A DNA stretch of 64,000 bases from Xenopus tropicalis (Eukaryota; Chordata; Amphibia; Anura; Pipidae). The notes below the pieces were generated by a model that was not told the DNA's origin, did no database searches, and was given only the letters and a program-made list of their open reading frames with translations. Shown in pieces: positions 24,801 through 36,800 of the stretch. Position 1 is the first letter of the stretch. Each line of letters begins with the position of its first letter. The translations under genes and the position numbers were made by a program. Where the stretch lies: positions 198,003,372 through 198,067,371 of the forward strand of contig NC_030677.2 of NCBI RefSeq assembly GCF_000004195.4, given 5' to 3'.

Positions 24801-27800
24801 AATGAAGTTTTTAAACCGGGTATACCTTACGCCAGTGCTGTCCAACTTCTGTGGTACCGAGGGCCGGAATTTTTCCGACCTACGTGGTGGAGGGCCGATA
24901 ATGGAAGCCAGTTTTGACCACTCCCCTTTTTGAAACCGCACCCACTTGAAACCACACCCGTGTTATCACATGACCAGAACCCTATTAATGGTTGTAGTAC
25001 AGCAAAAACTTGCCATACTCTGCCTTCCCTACCCTGCCTGTGTGTGCCATACTCTGCCTTCCCTACCCTGCCTGTGTGTGCCATACTCTGCCTGTCCTAT
25101 GCTGCCTGTGTGTGCCATACTCTGCCTGTCCTATGCTGCCTGTGTGTGCCATACTCTGCCTGTCCTATGCTGCCTGTGTGTGTCATACTCTGCCTGCCCT
25201 ACCCTGCCTGTGTGTGTATGGCACACACAGGCAGCATACAGTGACACAATGCTGGCACTGCTCCTACAGTCTGCACAATAACTATATATTAAAAAACTTT
25301 TTAATTGCAGTACCACCTCAGTATATGTTCTTTTTGTAGTGTGCAGGGATTATTTATGGGTTTCTACAGCTCCAGTCTGAGGTGTGAACAGGGGAACAAT
25401 GGGGGTGATTACAGCCTGAGCCTGAGGTGTGAACTCTGCAGGGGGTGAACAATGCAGAAACTAAAAGGTGTGAACAACACAGGGGATTACATGTTTAAAC
25501 AATACAGGGGAATTACAGCCTGAATCTGAGGTGAGAACCATGCAGGGGGGCAGTTAATCACAGTGCTGATACCATTTAAAGCTTAGACAAGAGTAAGCCA
25601 TCAAAGTAGCCAGACAGGTGGGGGGCCACACAGAGGGGGGTCGCGGGCCGCCAGTTGGACAGCACTGCCTTACGCCATACAGGCTGTCCATGATGTTTCC
25701 CCAGACCCCAGACACATGTATAAAATGTGACCGGGACACTGGCTCATAAATACACGTGTTCTGGAACTGTCCAGCCGTTCAGGTCTTTTGGAAGGAAATT
25801 GTCAACTATATCTCAGATGCCTTAAGCTTTCCCCGGATTCTGTCACCTATTGTTTGCCTACTGGGAGTGGCCGAGGACCTGGGACTTTCACATCATTCTA
25901 GACTCTGCTACCTCCAGCTCCTCTACTATGCCAAAAAGGCCATTCTAGTGCAATGGAAATCCCTAGCCCCTCCAACCCTCCCATTCTGGAGAACTTTAGT
26001 CAACAACACTCTCACTAACCAGAAACTGACCTACCTTGCACGGGGTTGTCCTAAAAAATTTGATGCAATATGGGGCCCCTGGATTGCCTTCCATGAAACC
26101 CCAGGAAACATCACGGACAATACACCATAACAACGGAAATAAACTGGTCCCAATCTCCCCAGCTCTACAGCCTGCCTCTTACCCCCTCCCTCCCCCCTCT
26201 CTTTACCCCCTCCCTCCCCCCTCTCTTTACCCCCCTCCCTCCCCCTCTCTTTACCCCCCTCCCTCCCCCCTCTCTTTACCCCCCTACTCCTCTACTCTAT
26301 TCCTCTCTCTTTCCCTTTTGCTGTTTTATTTTTATGTTAAATTGAAAAATGCATAAATAAAAACTTTAAAAAAAAAAAAAATATAAGGATATTAGTCACC
26401 TCTGAGTTACATGACCTGTATATATATTATATGGTCACGGAACTCCTCTGTGGCTTATAATAACCTTATATTTTACAATAGGGGGTACTTTATTCACTAT
26501 ATTATATACAGACACCTTTTTGAATGGCTATGTACCATTTACACCAAGAAGGCTCTTAGGAACTTACCAAGCTTTGGATCCTGTGCCCGTGCAAACGTTC
26601 AGACCGGAACTCTTCTGTTTTTCCCAAGGCCCATCATCAACAGAGATCTCATAGTAGGAGGCCCTATGAAGCGAGAAGGTAAAACGTGGTTTGCAGGATT
26701 TATAGTTCACCCTAAATAAGACAGAACATAAGTGTATATCAGGTGTGCAAACCCCACAGGGCTACATCATGGCTATTATATACTGTATTCTCTTACGCAG
26801 CCAGGAAGCAGCAGAGGTGATTCAGACAGAGAGACAGAAAGAAGCCATCATTGTCGGTTATGTATGGAAAGTTCCACGTACAAGCAGTCACAGTTATTCC
26901 CCACTAAAGTGATAACTATTACTTCTCAACATTCCCTGTAACACCACCTAATCATAAATAGTCATAACATATATATCAGGTTTGTATAAAGGGATGTTAT
27001 CAAATATAGTTTTTCCATATGCATGAAAAAAAAGTGTACTCTCTAGTAAAGAAGTGATGAAAATAAATCATAAATGTACATTTTGAAAAGGTTAGTTAAG
27101 TTTATGTTAAAAAGGAAAAGTTAAATCACTGGGAGGGGTACAAATTTGTTAGGCACACCTCCCCCCCAGTGACGAAAGCTGGCCATACACGTACCGATAA
27201 AATCATACGAAACCTACACAATACAATTTTTGCACCATGTGTGGTCTCTGAATTATCATCCCGATCATTTTCTTACTATGGCGATCGGTCAGGTTAGAAA
27301 ATCTAAGGTAGATAACAATAAAATTTGTGTATCTGACGATATCCTTGGGGGGCCTACAATGGAAGTCACTCGTACGATTGGTGTCTGCCAACTATTTCAT
27401 GTTCAGAACATCCTCCCATTTGTATTTTAAGGCTTTATCCTACAATTTCAGTCTGAATGTTAGTTTCAGACCGTTCAGAACGATATCCGAAAGTTCGCTG
27501 GAAAAAGACTAAAATCTGAACATGTACGGCCACCATAAATGCTTAGAGCTGGCAATGGAAAACCAAAACAGAATAGCAGTTTAAGTAACAGAAGACTGTA
27601 CCTTGACGATAAGGATTCTCCAATGAAGACTTCATTTAGGGCTCTCACTGGCAAAAGCTGGGGCCCAGAGACTGCTACAGACTCTAAAGTTGATATGAAA
27701 TCATGTTAGTTAATTGCCACATCAACACACTGTTCCAGTGTCAGTTTAATGACTGTACATTTACCATACAAATACTGAACTTCATTCTAGGGATAAAGCC

Positions 27801-30800
27801 CACTCTGAGCTCTGCTTTAGCACTGGTTTCACGAAACAGATAACTCAAAAGTAAGCATTAATCAAATACCATAAGGGTGAAGTAAAAAAGAAGCTGCTTA
27901 GTAGCAGCTACTTGTTGTGGCTACTAAACGCCAGAAAATACTCTGACATAGACAATACTAAGAATTGCCTCTGGTAAAATCCTCGAGAGGAGCGTATGCC
28001 ATCCCACCAGCGATTTACATTTTCGCCAGTGGGATGGCATTTCGGGGAGATTAGTCGCCCGCGAATGGGGAGATTTGTCGCGGGCGACTAATCTCCCCAT
28101 GTGCCAGAGCCCTAAGGGTGAAACTAAAATAGGCAATGCTGATCATTTACCGATAATTGTCTCTACGTGTGTTTTAGCAGAGGCAATTCTCAGTATTGTC
28201 TGTGGCAGGGTATTTTCTGGGGTTTAGTAGCTGTGACAAGTAGCTGCTACTAGTAGCTCTCCGTGTCTTCACCCTAAAAGGTGAGACTGTAACAGCCTAC
28301 CTCTTATACTAAAACTGAAAAATCCTTAAAGGTTAGTGTGTTCCCCTTCTCATTCCCACCATTTTCCTTTTCAGCAATAAACTTCCCCCTACTGACTCCT
28401 ATCAGCAGAAATGGTATTGAAATACAGCTTGATAATTGCAACAGATTTTCAGCATGTAACTGTGTGAGCTGCGCTGTTTTGCCATTCTTAATCCACCTAT
28501 GCTCCAAAAGCCTTTAAGACTTGCTGTAACTATGTGTTTAACATGTACAATTTACCTCCTAATTTTTTAATTTAATCAAATTACAGTAAATGGGCAATGT
28601 TTACATTTTGTAAATGAACAGGAACAAACAAATTAACTGAGATGAAAGCAATTTCTTTAATTTGGCAGAGGATTCAGGAACGGACAGAAATAAACACTAT
28701 CTGCAATTTATGTTTCCAACTCACGCACACTGATGTGCCCATTATTGTCCCATCCTGTTTTTCTGTAGGCAGGCAGCTGGCATGCCAAGTCCAGGAACAA
28801 TCCGCACAGTGTCTTAATGGGCAGTGTAAAAGAAAACATTTGCAAGCTGTAATAGTCCCCTCCTGAGCAGTAACTTGTGCTTCGTTAGAGAAGTCAATGG
28901 ACTGACCCATGAAAAAATAGGCTGATTCCAATATCAACTAATGCAACTAAATGACAAAATACGGATTAAAAAAAAACTATAGTACTAATATAGGAAGTAC
29001 AGTAGGAGGGAACGGAACCTGATAGATCCACTATAACTACAATACCATATTAAACTCAACATAATAATTTGAAGAAAAAAAAAAGGATTCCCAAAACACT
29101 GTACACATGTAACAGAGCCTGTATGTGTTGTAGCAAGCATGGTATCATCACCTTACTTTGCTCTAGCTGGCTGTTATGGGCCTTATTGTGCTGTTCCAGG
29201 CTCAGCTGCTGCTCATGCAGATCCACAGGGGTGAGGTTAATACCGGTTCCTTCGAGGTAGAGTCTGATCCGCTGGCGCCACTGCCATCTAGAAAGGAATT
29301 AATAAGAGCACACTGAAAAGGAAACAGGGGAAACCACAGTGGGGAAAAAAAAAAGAAACATCCTTAGAACAGTAGCCAACTAAACGAATGTATTATTGCA
29401 AGGAAAGTGTATCAATTCCTCACTGGCTCATCTCAATAGTTACTGAATCTGACTTTCAATCCCTCACAGGGGTAGGAAGCAGCTGGCAGGAATCATACTC
29501 TACAATGTTTGCAGCCATAACAGGGTCCATTGATGGGCAATTGTCCTAGTTCTTTTAATGTGACAGAAGAGATGGGACACTCATGGTATGTGCAGCTCCT
29601 GTTTTCTGGTGTAGCTGGGCACTGTTAGTGTATTGTTTTCCCCTCCTGAAGCCTGTGCTGTAGCAGCATAAAAGCTGCCCTTTAAAGGAACAGTTCAATG
29701 TAAAAATTAAACTGGGTAAAATAGACAGACTGTATGAAATAAAACATCTTTTCAATATAGTAAGTTAGACAACAATGTAATCTGTACAGGCTGGAGTGGG
29801 CAGATGTCTAACATAATAGCCAGAACTCTACTTCATACTTTACAGCCCTTTAAGCTGTTAGCAGTCAGTGTCCAATCAGTGAGTCCCATGTGGCCCCTCC
29901 TAAAGTCACTGACTAACTTAGAGAGCTGAAAGCAGGAAATAGTGTTCTGGCCATTATGTTAGACATCTGCTCACTCCAGCCTTTATAGATTACATTTTTG
30001 CCTAACTAACTATAATACAAATATTTTTTATTTTGCGCAGTCTATCTATTTTACACCAAACTGTTCCTTTAGAAGTGTGTTTATAACGAAGTGCTTGTTC
30101 CTGTACATTTCTCTTCTGTGTTCTTCTAAAGGCTGGCAATGAAGTAGTTCCCTAACCACTACAGTACAAGGCACCCCTGCCTTGAGGACAGATAGATATG
30201 CACAATAACTGCAGTAAACAGGCTGCCAACCAATCTCTTTCTTTGCAAATGAAGAACTACTAGGAGCCAACTGTGCACATTTTACAGTACATATTTGGCA
30301 CCAATCAAAATGAAATTAATCATACCTGAACTCACCACGATAAAGTTTCTGTAGAGCTTCTGGGAAGGACCAAGTGTACCGCACCGGTAAACAAAGATGT
30401 CCTTCAGACCTGTGAAAAAAAGAACACTTAAGTTTAAGCTGCTTTTGGAGGTCACTTTGCTCATAACAAAATTACAGAAGACACTGATATATCATTCAGC
30501 CATAGCTCCATAGTTATCCAAAAGAAAATCTAACTTTACCACCTGACTTTCAAGATGGGCTGTTAGGTGTATAGAGGAAAGCATGCAGGAACTCTAGGCC
30601 TAACCCTTAGTGTCCTTCAGGTGGAGTTTGCCCCTGCTATGGCTGTGGCCAACGATCACAATTAGGGAATCACTGCTATATGTAACAAACAATCTTCAGG
30701 GGCCAGCTATAGCACAAAACTCTAAAAATAGGGCCTTCTTTTATCACAATATACAGTGGTGTGAAAAACTATTTGCCCCCTTCCTGATTTCTTATTCTTT

Positions 30801-33800
30801 TGCATGTTTGTCACACAAAATGTTTCTGATCATCAAACACATTTAACTATTAGTCAAAGATAACACAAGTAAACACAAAATGCAGTTTTTAAATGAGGGT
30901 TTTTATTATTTAGGGAGAAAAAAAATCCAAACCTACATGGCCCTGTGTGAAAAAGTAATTGCCCCCTGAACCTAATAACTGGTTGGGCCACCCTTAGCAG
31001 CAATAACTGCAATCAAGCGTTTGCGATAACTTGCAACGAGTCTTTTACAGCGCTCTGGAGGAATTTTGGCCCACTCATCTTTGCAGAATTGTTGTAATTC
31101 AGCTTTATTTGAGGGTTTTCTAGCATGAACCGCCTTTTTAAGGTCCTGCCACAACATCTCAATAGGATTCAGGTCAGGACTTTGACTAGGCCACTCCAAA
31201 GTCTTCATTTTGTTTTTCTTCAGCCATTCAGAGGTGGATTTGCTGGTGTGTTTTGGGTCATTGTCCTGCTGCAGCACCCAAGATCGCTTCAGCTTGAGTT
31301 GACGAACAGATGGCCGGACATTCTCCTTCAGGATTTTTTGGTAGACAGTAGAATTCATGGTTCCATCTATCACAGCAAGCCTTCCAGGTCCTGAAGCAGC
31401 AAAACAACCCCAGACCATCACACTACCACCACCATATTTTACTGTTGGTATGATGTTCTTTTTCTGAAATGCTGTGTTACTTTTACGCCAGATGTAACGG
31501 GACACGCACCTTCCAAAAAGTTCAACTTTTGTCTCGTCGGTCCACAAGGTATTTTCCCAAAAGGTATTTTCTTGGCAATCATTGAGATGTTTTTTAGCAA
31601 AATTGAGACGAGCCATAATGTTCTTTTTGCTTAAAAGTGGTTTGCGCCTTGGAAATCTGCCATGCAGGCCGTTTTTGCCCAGTCTCTTTCTTATGGTGGA
31701 GTCGTGAACACTGACCTTAATTGAGGCAAGTGAGGCCTGCAGTTCTTTAGATGTTGTCCTGGGGTCTTTTGTGGCCTCTCGGATGAGTTGTCTCTGCGCT
31801 CTTGGGGTAATTTTGGTCGGCCGGCCACTCCTGGGAAGGTTAACCACTGTTCCATGTTTTTGCCATTTGTGGATAATGGCTCTCACTGTGGTTTGCTGGA
31901 GTCCCAAAGCTTTAGAAATGGCTTTGTAACCTTTACCAGACTGATAGATCTCAATTACTTTTGTTCTCATTTGTTCCTGAATTTCTTTGGATCTTGGCAT
32001 GATGTCTAGCTTTTGAGGTGCTTTTGGTCTACTTCTCTGTGTCAGGTAGCTCCTATTTAAGTGATTTCTTAATTGAAACAGGTGTGGCAGTAATCAGGCC
32101 TGGGGGTGACTACAGAAATTGATATTGAAATTTAAAATTGAAATTGATAAACCACAGTTAAGTTATTTTTTAACAAGGGGGGCAATCACTTTTTCACACA
32201 GGGCCATGTAGATTTGGAGTTTTTTTTCTCCCTTAATAACGTAAACCTTCATTTAAAAACTGCATTTTGTGTTCAATTATGTTATCTTTGACTAATAGTT
32301 AACGGTTTTTGATGAGCAGAAACATTTAAGTGTGACAAACATGCAAAAGAATAAGAAATGAGGAAGGGGGCAAATAGTTTTTCACACCACTGTACAGGTG
32401 AACCTTTTCATGACACAAACGGTACAGATAACCTACATAATAATTTGTTGAGGCCACTTGATTCATTATGTGACAGAAGAGCAATTCCTTTGCTGATACA
32501 TCTACGACAAAAACTTTAATTATATGATTTTAAAAGAAGGACTTTGGTATGTAAAGTTAACTGAGCTATTGCCTCGCAGGCTCGCAATCATTTCCATGCT
32601 GGATTACCATTTAAGATCATGTGCTACACATTGCCTCAGCTCACCTACCTCTCTGGGTCGGTATTAACTCCAATCACTGGTTTGAACCGGTCCTGTACTT
32701 TGCTTGCTGCAAGCAGCATTGTGCCATCACCTAGGAAAGAACACAGTATTAGTGAGTGTAAATGTGAATAAAATGTCTGTTCCTGCTTTTTGTCAGCAGG
32801 GAAAAAAATTCTGTAATGACACCATAAAGAATACTAGAAGTATAAGGAGCTATAGACTTGTTATCTGGTCTATCTATATCCACTGGCCCTGGCCCAAATG
32901 GCACATATCCAGGATTCCCTAGTGTACAGGAGCTATTAATCAAGCAGTCAGAGAAAAAGTAGACAGTGAAAGGCATAATGAACTTCCCTGAACAAATATT
33001 CCAAATGTTACAACAAAAAAAACAAATGGCAAACAAAAATCCATTCCATGTGCCTGCACCGGGGCCAATGCAGTGGTACACAGAAAGGCTGTTCAGAGAG
33101 TAGGGCCACCGGCTGAGCATCTGCCCCATGTGGCTACAGCCTTAGTTACCTATATGTTGTATAAGTATTTGTTCCCCTGTTACTCTGTGAAAGGTATGAT
33201 TCAGAAGAGCTGATCTGACACAAAGTGGATACAAGAGTGCATAGATGCTAGGGCAGCCTGGAAAACAGGCAGAAATTATTTGCTCACTATTCATGCAATA
33301 TGTGCATTCTATATGAATCTGAATGTAAAGAGAGAATCTCTCAACTTAAAGGAACAGTAACACCAAAAAATCAAAAGTGTATAAAAATAATTAATATATT
33401 ATGTACTATTGCCCTGCAATGGTAAAAGTTGTGTGTTTGCTTCATAAACACTACTACAATTTATATAAATACCCTGCTGTGTATCCATGGGGGCAGCCAT
33501 TTAAATTGAAAAAAGGAGAAAAGGCACAGGTTACTAAGCAGATAACAGATAAGTAGCAGATTCCCATTGTATTCTACACAGTTTATCTGTTATCTTCTTA
33601 TGTAACCTGTGCCTTTTCTCCTTTTTTCAATTTAAATGGCTGCCCCCATGGCTACACAACAGCTATTTCTATTAACTACAGTAGTCTTTTTGAAGCAAAC
33701 ACACAACTTTTACCAGTGCAGGGCAACAGTACATTATATTTTAATTATTTTAAAACGTTTTTATTTTTTAGTGTTACTGTTCCTTTAACGTAAGCATAGA

Positions 33801-36800
33801 TGCAAATTCATGAAACTCCTTATTCCCAGTCACATTTTAGTCATATCTCCTACTTTTAAGTGTAATATTGGCATATATGATTATTTTTAGTGCCCTTTAC
33901 TCTTTTATTTATAAGCAAAGCGCACAGAGAAACCAAAGTGCCACGTGAAATGATGCAGTCAGTAACAGATATAAATCACTGTCTAGCTACTTAGTGATAC
34001 TAGGCCTGACATAGCTGCATACAAGTAAGCAAAGCCTTTCCTTGTATAGATGTGTGTAAAGAGCTTTACCATTACAATTTAAGAGGCATAGACTATGTTT
34101 CTACCTCCAGCTGATATAATGGCATCAGCCCATCGTACCGTCTCCTCGTCATAGTCTCTTCTTTTCACAAGTCGAACATCAGTCCCTTCCTTCCTGAGTT
34201 TAAAGAAAACATTTTTAAAAGTTACCATACATTGTTAAGTATTTTTGCATCAAAATTTTGAAGTCAGGACTTCTGGCAGGGTGAAGACACACTACTTGTA
34301 TTGAAGCTACTAAAATAGACAATGCTGATCATTTACATGTGTTTTAGCAGAGGCAATTCTCAGTACTGTCTATGGCAGGGGATTTTCTAGCGTTTAGTAG
34401 CTGTGACAGATAGCTGCTACTAAGTAGCGCTGTGTGTCTTTACCCTTAGAGTATCACATAGAACAGTGGTGGGCAGACCTTTTTCATCGCAGATCAACCA
34501 ATGACCGGGGATGCAGAAGTGCATACACAGCGTACGTACACATTCACGCAGCACTTCCGCATCCCCGGCTTCATCGCGGTCCACCAGAAATCCACGGGGG
34601 ATTGACTGGTGGACCGCGAGCAACATCTTGGCTACCACTGACATAGAACAATGTATAGCAATATCTTACCGTAGGCTCTGTACAATATGCTCAACATTTT
34701 CTGAGTGTATATTGTATCGCTGCAGGAGACCATTGTAACTGGATCCTTTTAATGCGAGCTGCAATCAAAAAGACACACAGTATTACATAAGGGGCTGCCA
34801 AATCCTGCTTTAGCCAGGGTAAGTTTATCAGTAAACACCTGTAATGAACACTGGGCCTTGAGAAAAAGCTTGACCTGAACTCAAAAATATCTGAATACCA
34901 CTCTTTTACATGTTAGGAACTAAAGGGGAAACATTTTTCACTTCACCTGTCAAATTATCTGGAAAAGTGTCCCTATTACAAACAGGTACAATGTGTGTTT
35001 CCAGGCAGCCCTGAGTAGGGATGTAGCGAACCTAAACAAAAAAGTTCGCGAACTTACGCCAAAAAGCGCGAATATTCGCGAACTTTGCGAACCCCATAGA
35101 CTTCAATGGGAAGGCGAACTTTAAAACCTAGAAAAGCCATTTCTGGCCAGAAAACTGATTTTAAATTTGTTTAAAGGGTGCCACGACCTGGACAGTGACA
35201 TGCAGGAGGGGGATCAAGGGCAAAACTTTCTCTAAAAAATACTTTGTTGAAAAAGCGTTGCGTAAAAACGGGCAGACCTAGCGGAAATACGCGGCGTTGT
35301 TTGCTATTTCGCGCTATTGGCACCATGGAAACGGGATTTTCTTACACCAGTACTAGGCTGAAAAACACCATGCGTGGTTGTGCGGCGTTTTTTTAGGCTG
35401 AGAAAAAACGCAGAGAAAAAAAACGCGGCGAACCCAAATTGCGAACATACGCGGAAAGTTCACTAACTTTCGCGTTCACGAACACCCGATGTTCGCGCGA
35501 ATTAGTTCGCCGGCGAACAGTTCGCTACATCTCTAGCCCTGAGTTGGAATGGCATACCTGAGCTAGCCTAACTGTTCTAACTATTATTATTGCACAGCAA
35601 GGGCACCCGCAGGTGAACATGAAATTGTAATCTGTTGCACGGCAGGAAACAATAATACCGTGTAAGCCTGTGCACACAGGCCCAATGTAACACAACTGCA
35701 ACAATCACTAATTCAGCAGCCAATCACTCTGTAACCAGTTTTTATCCTTGGGGGCAACTGTAATGGCAGCCGTTCCTGCGTGTGTGTAAATAGCAGAATT
35801 CTAAATCAGCGAGATCTAAAGTGCAGGTCATTTACACACTTTATTTTGCCTTACGCTGCCCTTCCCCCATAGGTTTCTAAACAAACCACCGGTGATTTTC
35901 CACAGCACATGCTTTATCACTTAATGCACATTACACTGCAGCATTAGCAAGTTATTTTAGCACATACATTTACTACATACCAGATGGTCTGAAACCCTGG
36001 GCAGCCCTGTATGTAATGTCATCGCCATACTATAACTATTCCTGTCTCATACCCAAGAGTATAACACTGCAAGTCACCATACTTATTTAGGGTGTTTTGC
36101 CTTTCAATAAACCCCATTTTGGTTAATGTATCTCTCACCTCTTTTACTTCTTTTAGAACACAGGGTTGCTGATCTACACATTAAATTAATTCTTTGCTAT
36201 TTGTTTTTATATCAGAAGTAACTTAATAATCTGGTTGCTATGGTCCAGGTACACTAGCAACCAATAAGTGGTTTGAGACTTTTAATAGAAAAGTAATAAA
36301 AAGTAAAAATAATGATAAAACTAAGAATAGCACATTCGGTCACATACTAACTTAAAGGGATAGCTCACTTTTAGTATGCTATAGAATGCCATTTTCGTAT
36401 AGTCTGGTCTTTTAATGGTTTAATTATTTGCCTTTTTCTTCTGACTCTTTCCGGCTTTCAAATGGGGGTCACTGACCCCAGCAGCCAATAAACTATTGCT
36501 CTGTGAGGCTTCAATTTTACTCTCTTTATTACTTGGCTTTCTATTCACCTTCCAGTCTCTCGTTCAAACCACTGCATGGTTGCTAGGGTCATTTAGACCC
36601 TAGCAAACAAATAGTTGATAAAATTCCAGTGGAGAACTGCTGAACAAAAAAAAAAACAAAATAATTCAGAAACAAAAATAAAACATGAAGACCAATTGCG
36701 AATAGGCACATTAAAAGTCCACTTCGTTTTTCCCATACAATTTTTTTTATTTTCAGCCTAAACACAGAGGTACATTAAGCAAAAACAAGGCTAAATTGTT

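Larger units (their letters stand above)
24253..26380 (+). mobile_element. 5'-truncated LINE (L1/Tx1-like ORF2 3' end)
   Basis: In nadk2 intron 8, antisense to the gene. A frame at 24283-24831 followed, after the nested hAT element, by 25676-26130 reads as the C-terminal part of a non-LTR retrotransposon ORF2, with a Cys/His-type segment (CIKCDRDTGS, one stop, IHVFWNCPAVQVFWKEI). It ends in a pyrimidine-rich 3'UTR, AATAAA and an A-tail (about 26366-26380). Near-identical 17-bp target duplications (AAAATATAAGGTTATTA at 24236-24252; one mismatch at 26378-26394) define the insertion. Clade assignment is inferred. Confidence 0.85.

Noticed and set aside
31125..31394. Plus-strand frames inside the Tc1 element
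   Set aside because: Shadows of the minus-strand transposase.
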